Assembly (NCBI RefSeq): GCF_001280595.1
Contig: NZ_LITU01000082.1
Span: 186,057 to 235,224, forward strand
DNA: 49,168 nucleotides
Source of the DNA: Paenibacillus xylanivorans
Lineage (GTDB): Bacteria > Bacillota > Bacilli > Paenibacillales > Paenibacillaceae
Reading direction: 5' to 3'
Part shown: piece after piece, positions 8,343 to 15,911 of the stretch
How the letters are laid out: every line of letters starts with the position of its first letter
Position numbering within the stretch: the stretch's first letter is position 1
Position numbers and translations under genes: made by a program
Notes under the pieces: generated by a model
The model's input: only the letters and a program-made list of their open reading frames with translations
Databases searched by the model: none
What the model was told of the DNA's origin: nothing

Positions 8343-8825
8343 CTAGACAATCTTTTCACTGCACCACTTAGAGTCATATGGCATCTGACTTAATTTTAGA
8401 ATATCCTCAGCCGTGTAATACCATTCGACATCATCAAACCATAAATAATCCTCGCCGTTATCTTTGAAATACTCTACAACGAATCTAAAGATAAACTTGT
8501 ACTCATGATTAATATTTTCGATATCTAAAGCCCAGAAGTACTTTTCGTCTTGAGTAAGCCAAGTGAAACTATCAATTGAGTCTGCTTCTACTTGATTAAC
8601 ATTAAATGTGAAGTACTTTAAGTTGTCTTTATTATCTATGCTTTTAAAAGTACATTCATCAACTTCTGAAAGTGTCCCTTCAGCAGATATAAAAAGATCA
8701 TCTCGGTATTTATCTTTTATCAAAATGCAAAACATATTCGCTTTTTGCGCTGCTTTCTTAAAATCCTCAATGGCTTTTTCAGGTGAATACTTTTCTAACT
8801 TTTTTAGGAAAATGACAGAACTCAT
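8343..8825 (-). CDS. Immunity-like protein, paralogue 2 of 3
   Basis: A 160-residue cytoplasmic protein of the same family as its neighbour at 7795-8277. The start (SSVIFLKKLEKYSPEKA) aligns with the neighbour's SAFILTDRKKYTTEKL, and the end (EDYLWFDDVEWYY, then ED--KLS-YDSKWC) keeps the aromatic/acidic signature. Divergence in the middle is high, as expected for immunity proteins fitted to different toxins. AGAGGG precedes the ATG. Adjacent paralogues with the same orientation suggest growth of the array by tandem duplication. Confidence 0.7.
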   Translation of the reverse strand: MSSVIFLKKLEKYSPEKAIEDFKKAAQKANMFCILIKDKYRDDLFISAEGTLSEVDECTFKSIDNKDNLKYFTFNVNQVEADSIDSFTWLTQDEKYFWALDIENINHEYKFIFRFVVEYFKDNGEDYLWFDDVEWYYTAEDILKLSQMPYDSKWCSEKIV

Positions 8826-8920
8826 CTCAAACAGCCCTCTTTCAATTCTTCTCGATTAGCTTTCCCGCTCTCATAGTTCGTCTTCGAAGTTGATTTTGTA
8901 ACTTCTAAAATTTAGATCCT

Positions 8921-9226
8921 CTACCCTATAAAAACAATTACGTCCTGTCTTTGAAATGGAAGTGGCAACTTTTCTCGAAGTCCGTCTATTCTTTCGACTA
9001 TTTTATTTATTTGCTCATCTTTTAAATTCTTTACAGCCCATTCCTTTACCAGAAGTAGTTCCTCAATAATCATCGGCACATCTTCCTCCTCTACATAAAC
9101 ACCAGTTGAAAAGAGATCTATCCATTTTAAATCTAATACTTCAACAGCGGGTTTCCAGCAATCCTTAAAAAAGATTCTGTTGCAACTGGAACAAAAAACT
9201 CTTTTCAAAATCACTTTGTAGTTCAA
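8921..9226 (-). CDS. Small immunity-like protein, possibly cut at its 5' end
   Basis: About 101 residues. The well-formed part starts near FFKDCWKPAVEVLDLKW and continues with an acidic stretch (VYVEEEDVPMIIEELLL), a charged helix and the end PFQRQDVIVFIG, a neat compact domain. The first 20 residues look irregular, the only start near the frame's beginning is a TTG without a ribosome binding site, and the preceding sequence is low-complexity. The gene may have lost its original 5' end or be shifted there. Position and style fit the immunity array, but the family is unknown to me. Confidence 0.5.
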   Translation of the reverse strand: MNYKVILKRVFCSSCNRIFFKDCWKPAVEVLDLKWIDLFSTGVYVEEEDVPMIIEELLLVKEWAVKNLKDEQINKIVERIDGLREKLPLPFQRQDVIVFIG

Positions 9227-9277
9227 GTATTTTCAATTTATTTCTATTAATTATTGATTTTAGAACATACTTATCGA

Positions 9278-10084
9278 TTATTTATCATTATTTTGGCCTT
9301 GGTAACTAACAAATCCCTCCTTGATATGTACTTTGAGTATTCCTGAATCCACTTTATCAAGATGCCACCACCAACTGTTAATAGGTAAATCTCTATTCTC
9401 ATCCCCAGCAGTTATCAATAATTTTTCATCATCTATAACCAATAATCTCAAAATCAACTCATCTACATGATTTATCTTTTCTTTAAGAGACTTATTTAAA
9501 GATTGAACTTTTAGATCGTCTCTCATCTCAAAAAGGTTCCTAAATAAATCTAAGTATTGCAACTCCTCTCCATCCCATCCACCGTCTTCTTCAATACACT
9601 CTATTCCACCGACAAACTCTTCGTTTAAACATTGGATAATACCTTCGATTATTTCATCATTAATTAGTCTAGAGTCATAAAATTGTTGAGTGTTTTTAAA
9701 TTTCAGATTCTCTATCTCATCATTAACAAATAATCCACTATCACCATGATATATAAACACATCTTTGCTTTTATCAAGGATTGAGTAAATCTCTTCACAA
9801 AAAGATAACGCCAAAAACGTAGCATTTCGATCCTTGCTAGGTTGAATAAATAATGCAGTTTTCAGATTAGTATTTTTAACCTTATCCTTAGAAATATCAA
9901 ACCACATATTCCTTATCTCATCATTATCTTTAAGAATATAATAGTTAACCCATATCCAACTGTTGGATCTTTCTATTCCCCAAGAGGATATTTGATCTTT
10001 GGCACCAAACTCAGACAGCACACTGTTTAATTTCTCAATACTAAGTTCTTCTTCCATGTACATTACTATATTGGATTGTGACAT
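9278..10084 (-). CDS. Immunity-like protein paired with an orphan toxin tail
   Basis: A 268-residue acidic cytoplasmic protein. Two parts can be seen, an N-terminal half to about residue 125 and a C-terminal half ending in LPINSWWWHLDKVDSG and GFVSYQGQNNDK. The ATG overlaps by one base the TAA of a toxin-like reading frame upstream (TAATG at 10086-10082), and its ribosome binding site AAAAGGAGAC lies inside that frame. This is the classical coupling of a toxin with its immunity gene, so the role is inferred from architecture and not from a recognised domain. A diverged copy of its 3' end lies at 7490-7680. Confidence 0.72.
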   Translation of the reverse strand: MSQSNIVMYMEEELSIEKLNSVLSEFGAKDQISSWGIERSNSWIWVNYYILKDNDEIRNMWFDISKDKVKNTNLKTALFIQPSKDRNATFLALSFCEEIYSILDKSKDVFIYHGDSGLFVNDEIENLKFKNTQQFYDSRLINDEIIEGIIQCLNEEFVGGIECIEEDGGWDGEELQYLDLFRNLFEMRDDLKVQSLNKSLKEKINHVDELILRLLVIDDEKLLITAGDENRDLPINSWWWHLDKVDSGILKVHIKEGFVSYQGQNNDK

Positions 10085-10330
10085 TATCTTTTGTCTCCTT
10101 TTAGGGTATTAATTAATTCCTCTGGAGATGTTACAATTTGAACACCAATTGAACTTATATTTTTTGCTTTCACAGTATCAATACCATTTGGGGCATATAG
10201 AATAACTCCTTTATGTTCAGGATTTATATGTGGCTGCTTAACATCGCCTTCAAAGTATTTATAAAAATCACTGTTACAGGATAACTGGGTATGTCCAGTC
10301 TCTCGAACGTCATTCGCATGCGGTGAAGTG
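10084..10330 (-). pseudogene. Orphan C-terminal tail of a polymorphic toxin
   Basis: An open frame without a start runs leftwards and ends at the TAA 10086-10084. It reads ...GDVKQPHINPEHKGV, ILYAPNGIDTVKAKN, ISSIGVQIVTSPEELINTLK, GDKR. The PEHKGV-ILYAPNG/VTSPEELI pattern looks like the end of a real toxin domain, while the other frame of the same DNA carries the end of a membrane protein gene. No N-terminal export domain precedes it, so this is a displaced cassette left behind with its immunity gene, as happens when toxin tips are exchanged. The right border is uncertain. Confidence 0.65.
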
Positions 10331-10718
10331 TAGGTGGCATTACATCATCTTGACCTAAGCTATTTGTAAATAATGCTGCGGGTTGTACCAGCCAATTGGC
10401 TTCTTCACTGAAATTTAGATTCATCAAGTTATACTTATCCATAATCTGCGTCATATCTGTAAAGTTGTAATAGAGCTGGCTGCCTTGTTCTCCATCCTCA
10501 ACCATCTCGTTTGTTATTTTCTCATTCTTAAGTATTCGGTCAAATAAAATATCATTATTTATAATCGCACTCTTCATATCAACCATATCTTGTCGTACAT
10601 TCATCGTTAGATACTCTTCATACATTCTTTTTTCTTTATAAAAGCTATAGGTTAGAACAAGCAAGAATACAAATCCAATGCAGCAGCCAATCATTACAAA
10701 TCGTTTCTTTAATATCAT
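10224..10718 (-). CDS. Single-pass membrane protein of unknown function
   Basis: A 164-residue protein: a short basic start (MILKKRF), one transmembrane helix (about residues 8-26) and an extracellular or cytoplasmic helical domain with many Met, Asn and Asp. AGGAG precedes the ATG by a good distance. Its last 30 codons overlap, in another frame, the presumed toxin tail, so the real C-terminus may have been replaced by recombination. No family was recognised. Its place among immunity genes suggests either a membrane-bound immunity protein or an inserted remnant. Confidence 0.6.
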   Translation of the reverse strand: MILKKRFVMIGCCIGFVFLLVLTYSFYKEKRMYEEYLTMNVRQDMVDMKSAIINNDILFDRILKNEKITNEMVEDGEQGSQLYYNFTDMTQIMDKYNLMNLNFSEEANWLVQPAALFTNSLGQDDVMPPTLHRMRMTFERLDIPSYPVTVIFINTLKAMLSSHI

Positions 10719-10751
10719 GGCAATTTGTTCTCCTAGGATTTTGAAAGTAAG

Positions 10752-10783
10752 AAGGACCTCTACGTTGTCTGGTAGAGCCTTTA
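10752..10783 (-). terminator. Imperfect hairpin related to the dispersed terminator repeat
   Basis: AGGACCTCTAC pairs with GTAGAGCCTT around a short loop. The CCTCTAC...TCTGGTAGA core resembles the hairpin at 12114-12145, suggesting repeated use of the same terminator module in the immunity array. Confidence 0.5.
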
Positions 10784-10798
10784 TGCATTATCTGTAAT

Positions 10799-11015
10799 TC
10801 AGTTGTGAGGTTTTGTAAAAACCGAATACTCGATATTTTCAAGAAGTTCTCCATAATGCGTCTGGAGCAATTCAAGGTATGTTCCGATCAAACTCATGGA
10901 TGAACAATGAATTGTGTTGTCTGGTTATATAATTCACTTCAAAGTTCTTACTTTCAATTAATTTCTCCAACCATAACGCATCTTGTTTTCCATTCAACCT
11001 CAATGAATATTCCAT
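10799..11015 (-). pseudogene. Frameshifted small gene in the immunity array
   Basis: From an ATG at 11015 the frame reads MEYSLRLNGKQDALWLEKLI, ESKNFEVNYITRQHNSLFI, HEFD and then stops soon after. Skipping one base restores GTYLELLQTHYGELLENIEY, SVFTKPHN and a stop at 10799. The two halves together give a plausible 71-residue acidic protein. A single-base change has broken it, or the sequence has an error. The family is unknown; it resembles neighbouring small immunity proteins in style only. Confidence 0.6.
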
Positions 11016-11079
11016 AACCTTTTCGCCTTTACTTTAATTTGTGGAATGTTTAGACTAGTATACTTCCAGATAATTTCCC

Positions 11080-11553
11080 TTATTGTTCCAGCCCCCTTTC
11101 AACATAAGAACAGTTAAGTAAACAAAGTAGGCTTGAAGTTAAGTACTTCACTTGATACTGATTTAAAGAATTATTAACCATCAACTGACCACTTTCCATT
11201 CTAAGTAACTGAGCTGAACCATCTTCCAAGAATAATAGATTTCCATTGACATGTCTTATTAGCTTTCCTATGACTTTAAATAATTTCTCAATACCTTTAT
11301 AAAACGTACTCCCATACAATTGAACCCTAATACATACATTAACATCTAAGTTATAATGCTTTTTAACAAAAGCGATGTCAGAAATATCCTCTATCTCAAG
11401 TGTCAATGAGAAAAAATCAGAACCAATTACAATCTCTTCATCGTTACTATTAAAAGAAACCGATCCGTTAACAAATTCAGTGGTATATCTTTGTAACAGT
11501 TTCCCTAAAGAATTAAGATCTAAATTAGATCGTAGAAATAATTCGTAATCCAT
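11080..11553 (-). CDS. SitI3-like immunity protein (a)
   Basis: A 157-residue cytoplasmic protein beginning MDYELFLRS. The second half has a hydrophobic helix (EKLFKVIGKLIRHV), then GNLLFLEDGSAQLLRMESGQ and LMVNNS, close in layout to the SitI3 immunity family of myxobacteria (a GDA-LL-NGE--LLR--G-L-LN pattern). The assignment is from memory of that pattern and needs a profile search. A GGGGGAG site precedes the ATG. It shares its layout with the next gene (11609-12043), so the two look like distant relatives guarding against different toxins. Confidence 0.6.
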   Translation of the reverse strand: MDYELFLRSNLDLNSLGKLLQRYTTEFVNGSVSFNSNDEEIVIGSDFFSLTLEIEDISDIAFVKKHYNLDVNVCIRVQLYGSTFYKGIEKLFKVIGKLIRHVNGNLLFLEDGSAQLLRMESGQLMVNNSLNQYQVKYLTSSLLCLLNCSYVERGLEQ

Positions 11554-11608
11554 TTATTTATCTCCCCCAAACCCGACTTTGTAGCCCACGCAAACTTCTG
11601 AGCATCAC

Positions 11609-12043
11609 CTAGATTATATCTCCAACCTGATAACTTAATCCTAATCCACGAAAAGGGAATTCAACTGATCCATTTAGCTTATTATCATCCACAGTTATTA
11701 CACTGTTTTTTCGCAATAATATTGGTTTATCATTCAACTCTAGAAGACAGTCTCCATCCATACCATTAATTAATTTTCCAATGAAGACCATTAGCTCGTC
11801 TGCCCAATTACTATAAGAAGATATAATATCAATGTAACAACTAAATTTTAATTCAATATTATAATCTTCACTTGCAAACATAGTACCAGGCCCTCCCTCA
11901 TTAATGGATAGTGTGAACCCGTCGCAAGGGACAGTTAGCTTATTATTCTCTTCTATTATTTCAACATTTTGAAATAATTTAGTTAATGAGTTCTTTAATT
12001 TTTTATATTCAAAGTAACCTCCAAAATAAAAATTACCAAACAT
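11609..12043 (-). CDS. SitI3-like immunity protein (b)
   Basis: A 144-residue cytoplasmic protein with AAGGAG in front of its ATG. The pattern LMVFIGKLINGMDGDCLLEL, then NDKPILLRKNSVITVDDN matches the second half of the protein at 11080-11553 and the SitI3-like layout (GD--L-LN---ILLR---I-V). The N-terminal half is different. It lies between two terminator hairpins of the array. Function as an antitoxin against a secreted toxin is inferred from similarity and context. Confidence 0.58.
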   Translation of the reverse strand: MFGNFYFGGYFEYKKLKNSLTKLFQNVEIIEENNKLTVPCDGFTLSINEGGPGTMFASEDYNIELKFSCYIDIISSYSNWADELMVFIGKLINGMDGDCLLELNDKPILLRKNSVITVDDNKLNGSVEFPFRGLGLSYQVGDII

Positions 12044-12088
12044 ATTTTTTCTCCTTTTCTTAGGTTTTAATCTCGTTATCTATCAAAT

Positions 12089-12145
12089 CTAGTTGTTTTG
12101 ATTTTATAGAAAAAGCACCTCTACTTAGGGTCTGGTAGAAGTGCC
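12089..12145 (-). terminator. Terminator within dispersed repeat copy 2
   Basis: GCACCTCTAC and GTAGAAGTGC form a stem at 12115-12144. Read leftwards it is followed by TTTTTCTAT, so it ends transcripts from the gene at 12170-12643. The flank AGTTGTTTTGATTTTATAG repeats the sequence at 5253-5275. Confidence 0.8.
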
Positions 12146-12169
12146 TGAATCTTAATTATTGTGTTTCAC

Positions 12170-12643
12170 TTAAATGTTTTTTGGATCTATATAGCACCAA
12201 TTATTATTGTAGGATGCCTTTATCTTTTTCATATCTTCCAAATTGTAAAACCAATCTTCCTCAATCCATACTCTTGCATCGGGGAATTCGCTCAGAAAAG
12301 CAAAAAGGAATTGAAATAATAAATCCTCATTATCATCAAAATCATCAGATACTACTTCTTTAAAATATTCATTTTGCGTATCATCCCAGTCATAAGTAAC
12401 GGTTTGAAATTCATAAGGTTCATCATATACACTAAAGCTAAGCGTCCTTGAGTAATTCTCCTTGAATGGCGTGTCGCTTATATATAGTCGAGTATATTTT
12501 AATGCACCTTCGCTATTGTAAGTTTCTTCATCATTATCAAAGAAAAGTTTCTCTTTTGTACATATGTTCCGAGCAGCACTCGATAAAAGATAAGTCGGCA
12601 TGCCCTTTCCATGTTTAAATAGTATACAAGATGATATCCCCAT
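12170..12643 (-). CDS. Immunity-like protein, paralogue 3 of 3
   Basis: A 157-residue acidic cytoplasmic protein. Its end (DARVWIEEDWFYNLEDMKKI, K, then NNNWC) is the same signature as in the proteins at 7795-8277 and 8343-8825, and its start (SSCILFKHGKGMPTYL) also lines up. GGGAGA precedes the ATG. It is followed by its own terminator, which suggests a cassette with independent ends. The immunity role comes from the array context. Confidence 0.7.
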   Translation of the reverse strand: MGISSCILFKHGKGMPTYLLSSAARNICTKEKLFFDNDEETYNSEGALKYTRLYISDTPFKENYSRTLSFSVYDEPYEFQTVTYDWDDTQNEYFKEVVSDDFDDNEDLLFQFLFAFLSEFPDARVWIEEDWFYNLEDMKKIKASYNNNWCYIDPKNI

Positions 12644-12721
12644 GAATTAAATCTCCCAATAATAAGATGATACAACTCTTCACTGCTTGCCGACCATGAT
12701 TAGGAATGAGCTTTACATCAT

Positions 12722-13195
12722 CTATTGTATAGATTCATTTTCTATACTCTCAACTTCTAAAATCTTTTGTTCAACCCATTTCATAACCATTTCTGCCTCC
12801 TTTAAAGCAATCACTCCCTTTTTACTTTTAAATTTGTAAGTTTCGTAAGCCCATAGTAATATAATTTTCACAAATTCAACTGTCTCTAATTTACAGATCG
12901 GTTCAATTTCATCTTCTTCCTCATCATAAAATGGATCTTCAATTATTGTATAGTCTTTATGTGATATAACGCTGGATGCGTTTCCTCCATGTCTGTATTC
13001 GGGTATCCCCCCCCTTAATAATTCAAAATAATTCTCAATATCTTTTTTCAAATCTTTAAATCTCCAAGGTATATCAGATCCTAAGGGATCACTTATCATA
13101 CTAGCGAACTCTAGTGATTTTTCCTCGTCAAAATCCAATACAACCATATTAAATTCATCCATATATTTTAATTTATATTTATATTTTATCGTCAC
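12722..13195 (-). CDS. Probable immunity protein for the EndoU toxin
   Basis: About 157 residues, acidic, without export signals. I start it at a GTG (13195) because GGAGGG lies 7 bases before it; the longer frame would start at a TTG with no site. Features: VVLDFDEEKSLEFA near the N-terminus, then a RHGGNASSVIS loop, an acidic patch (DPFYDEEEDEIEP) and C-terminal helices (VEFVKIILLWAYETYKF). The start is only 16 bases behind the stop of the WXG100-EndoU toxin gene, the usual order toxin-immunity, so it most likely binds and blocks the EndoU RNase. No named immunity family was recognised with confidence. Confidence 0.75.
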   Translation of the reverse strand: MTIKYKYKLKYMDEFNMVVLDFDEEKSLEFASMISDPLGSDIPWRFKDLKKDIENYFELLRGGIPEYRHGGNASSVISHKDYTIIEDPFYDEEEDEIEPICKLETVEFVKIILLWAYETYKFKSKKGVIALKEAEMVMKWVEQKILEVESIENESIQ

Positions 13196-13211
13196 TAATT
13201 TACCCTCCAAT

Positions 13212-14354
13212 TCAGTATATTGGGTATGCTGAGATTATCTTATCATTTCTTAAAATAAGCTCTATTTCCATTCCTGTGCTTGTTTTCCCTATATATTTAT
13301 TGTTTTTTATATTTACTTTATTATTAAAAGCTTCATTTACTGAATCAATTACCTGTTGTGGTGTCCATTCCTTTGGAAAAAATGTGGATTTGGGTCCTTT
13401 TGGTACTCCATTAATTTCAACATTGGCTTGATAGACACCAAACTCATTAGGTGTATCAACTTTCCCGACAATTTTACCGTTACTATTTGGGATCCCTTCA
13501 TAATGAAAACCATTGGCATTCCCATTTTTGAGTATTTCACCACCAAAAATATGGCTTAATCCGTTTTCTTTAGTTCCTGTTTTAAAGTTTTCTGTATTTT
13601 GTAGACTCCCGAGCCACCTCTCTTTATCTACAACAGGTTTACCATTTTGTCCAGCCCCTTCTTTACCCTTATCCGATTCTCTCTTACCTCCCCCTAATCC
13701 CCCTCCCGATCCCATATCCTCTTTCGAACGAAGCGCCTTGCCAACAAAAGCATAGGCCAACACCTGACCCATCATGGAGCCACTGTAATAACCAAGCCCG
13801 TTCTCATCCACCTGTTTCTTCTGCTCATCCACAAATTGGCCTACATCAGACCTGGCTGTTCCGTTTCCCCAGGTTGCATCCCAAGCAAACTTAATGCCTC
13901 GCCCAACATCGACCACTCTACCCAAGGTCATAGCATAAGCCACACTGGTCACTGTACCGAATGGATCATAAAAGAGCGCCTCTGCTGTCTGTCCAATTCC
14001 AGTTACGGTCTCTCCAATCGACTTGTCGAGCAGTCCAACACCGAAATTTCGTTTCAGTTCTTCAGGTATATATAGAGCAACCTCACCCGAACCATCCGCT
14101 GTTCTAAAATTCTTCGCTATAAAAATAAATTCATTCTGAATTTTATCCAAAAGACCCAGTGTGGCAGGGAAAACTTCTTTCAACTGCATAAAATCCCAAA
14201 AGAAACGTTCCCCCGTCACACCCGACCATTCCGATTGCAACAGATAAATTGATTTTTCTAGTTCCCGTACCATCCGCTCCAGTTTCAGTTTCTTTTGCTG
14301 GACCAACCGGGCTTTTTCCTCTAATACATCGGGATGTATCTCGATTCGTTGCAT
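13212..14354 (-). CDS. WXG100-type secreted toxin with C-terminal EndoU RNase domain
   Basis: A modular polymorphic toxin of about 380 residues. Starting at the ATG 14354 (MQRIEIHPDVL) gives the usual beginning of WXG100-like proteins; the frame is open 29 codons further but without a clear ribosome binding site. Residue numbers here count from 14354. Residues 1-90 form the helical hairpin with W43-S-G45, the type VII secretion targeting part. A hydrophobic pretoxin region follows (about 100-205), then a Gly/Lys linker (GSGGGLGGGKRES) and the EndoU domain (about 265-380): H268 in SHIFGG, H284 in GFHYEG, GVYQANVEINGV, KSTFFPKEW, and the final SAYPIY. Such toxins cleave RNA in rival bacteria. 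No type VII secretion genes are in the window, so export must rely on genes elsewhere. Confidence 0.88.
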   Translation of the reverse strand: MQRIEIHPDVLEEKARLVQQKKLKLERMVRELEKSIYLLQSEWSGVTGERFFWDFMQLKEVFPATLGLLDKIQNEFIFIAKNFRTADGSGEVALYIPEELKRNFGVGLLDKSIGETVTGIGQTAEALFYDPFGTVTSVAYAMTLGRVVDVGRGIKFAWDATWGNGTARSDVGQFVDEQKKQVDENGLGYYSGSMMGQVLAYAFVGKALRSKEDMGSGGGLGGGKRESDKGKEGAGQNGKPVVDKERWLGSLQNTENFKTGTKENGLSHIFGGEILKNGNANGFHYEGIPNSNGKIVGKVDTPNEFGVYQANVEINGVPKGPKSTFFPKEWTPQQVIDSVNEAFNNKVNIKNNKYIGKTSTGMEIELILRNDKIISAYPIY

Positions 14355-14579
14355 TCCGTCTTCACCGCCAACCTGACCGTAGTATATGTACCTAAATTTT
14401 AACAAGTAAGAAGGACGATTGGAATCAAACGGAGGATTCATTTTTTACGGGTGATCCGATAGGTGGACCATATTCCTTAGGCAACTATTTTGCGTATTCA
14501 TGTATTTTCAGCACCGCTTAAACACTACGTCTATAAAGTGGAACCTTGAGTCGATGGATGTCTTATACAAAAAGAACGA

Positions 14580-14598
14580 CTTCTATCTACGATAGAAG
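14580..14598 (-). terminator. Terminator of the small DUF4183 gene
   Basis: CTTCTATC and GATAGAAG pair perfectly around TAC; read leftwards the hairpin is followed by TCGTTCTTTTT. It lies 40 bases behind the stop of the leftward gene at 14636. Confidence 0.8.
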
Positions 14599-14635
14599 CC
14601 GCACAAGGTAAAAGGTAGAATGGTTCTGGCTAGTT

Positions 14636-14920
14636 TTAAGACACTACGAATTGTACGACAACTGGAATTCCTGCATTCAGTGCATCTCCTCCGGGAATCG
14701 TAATCGTGGTGGTTGTAACGGTGGATGTATCCGCTGTTTGCATAATGCCATTAATATAAAGATTGTAATAATTGAACGTGCCCGGAAATGCCGTTGCGGC
14801 TGTACCCGCGTCATTTGTAAAAGTAGTCGCGGCAATTGCAAACGTTGCTCCGGTTCCCGTTCCATCACCAATTGTTGCAGCAAATCTTAAACTGTTCTGA
14901 AAGGGTGTCACGAGTGGCAT
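14636..14920 (-). CDS. DUF4183 domain protein
   Basis: A 94-residue protein made of one DUF4183 domain: TTFTNDAGTAATAF, FNYYNLYINGIMQTA, then TITIPGGDALNAGIPVVVQF. The start at ATG 14920 is chosen because AGGAGGTGAG precedes it. It is Thr/Ala-rich with no signal peptide. DUF4183 domains occur at the ends of collagen-like surface and spore-coat proteins of bacilli, forming trimeric caps. The larger neighbour at 15003 carries the same domain behind a collagen repeat, so the two may assemble in the same outer structure, likely on the spore. Confidence 0.82.
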   Translation of the reverse strand: MPLVTPFQNSLRFAATIGDGTGTGATFAIAATTFTNDAGTAATAFPGTFNYYNLYINGIMQTADTSTVTTTTITIPGGDALNAGIPVVVQFVVS

Positions 14921-15002
14921 GTTTCTCACCTCCTACCTGACATAGTATATGTGGTAGATTCGAGAGTAGTGAAGGCAAAGTCACGAGGAGGTTCGACCAA
15001 TT

Positions 15003-15773
15003 TTAACCATTAGTTATTTTGGCTGTTAACTGAATCGTCTCAAGAATGATCGGTGTTTCTGCAAAGAGTACACCGCTTTGTGACGGAAAAAACAACATGT
15101 CATGACTTACGTCGTATGAGTTGCCCGGCTGGACGATCCCGTTTATATAAAGATTGTTGAAACTGGTAAGCCCTATTCCGGCAAATTCGGTTACGCTACC
15201 GCCTTCGTCATTTATAAATTCCCCGGCAGGAACCGTAACCGGGTCCGATAAATCCAGATCGGTGTCCGGAAAAAAGAAGTAACGGTTTACCGTAGGAATA
15301 ATCTCAATTCCGGGAACGCTACCCGGTGGTCCTTGCTCACCAGGAGGGCCGACAGGCCCTTGCGCTCCAGGAGGGCCGACGAGACCCTGGGCTCCGGGAA
15401 GACCCGGCAGGCCGTGCTCGCCGTGAGGACCGGCGGGACCTTTAGCGCCTTGCTCCCCCACTAGCCCCTGCATTCCGGGCGGTCCGACAGTCTTCGTTTC
15501 ATGTTCTCTCACCGGAGCAAGCCGGGGCCCGGGCTCTGCAAATGCCGGGTTGACGCCAATCCCCCTCGGCAAAGCAATGACTTTTTTGTCCCAGATGATC
15601 TTCAGTTGTCTTATTGGACGCTGCGGTCGGAGGGAGCGGCGTTTTCTCCGGCAAGGTTTACAGATAATATGGCATTTCTTGCGTTTTTCCGGGGATTTTT
15701 TTCTGCTTTTTGGTGTTGGACGTCTGGACCTTAATTTACTGGACGTAGCTATCCTCTTATTCAGATACCTCAA
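15003..15773 (-). CDS. Collagen-like protein with C-terminal DUF4183 domain
   Basis: About 256 residues. The start is probably the TTG at 15773, since AAGGAGA ends 10 bases before it. The N-terminal 60 residues are extremely basic (RSRRPTPKSRKKSPEKRKK, then CKPCRRKRRS), the middle holds about 18 Gly-X-Y triplets (GPPGMQGLVGEQGAKGPAGP onwards to GEQGPPG), and the end is a DUF4183 cap (FINDEGGSVTEF, FNNLYINGIVQPG). Collagen-like triple helices with such caps form hair-like layers on spores. The basic head with Cys-X-X-Cys could bind spore polymers, DNA or polyanions; that part is inference. Confidence 0.85.
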   Translation of the reverse strand: MRYLNKRIATSSKLRSRRPTPKSRKKSPEKRKKCHIICKPCRRKRRSLRPQRPIRQLKIIWDKKVIALPRGIGVNPAFAEPGPRLAPVREHETKTVGPPGMQGLVGEQGAKGPAGPHGEHGLPGLPGAQGLVGPPGAQGPVGPPGEQGPPGSVPGIEIIPTVNRYFFFPDTDLDLSDPVTVPAGEFINDEGGSVTEFAGIGLTSFNNLYINGIVQPGNSYDVSHDMLFFPSQSGVLFAETPIILETIQLTAKITNG

Positions 15774-15911
15774 AACGGTCACTCTCCTTAGGCCAAGGCA
15801 CACAGTGTGTATGCCCTATGTATATGTCATTCGCACATTCAGAGAGTGTGCTAATAACTATAGAGGAGGCCCAATAAAAAAAGACAGAGTTGCTCCTAAT
15901 ATATAGGAGTC

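Noticed and set aside
14355..14441. 29-codon N-terminal extension of the EndoU toxin
   Set aside because: No ribosome binding site precedes it, the family begins at the MQRIEIHPD position, and a TATACT box overlaps the extension.
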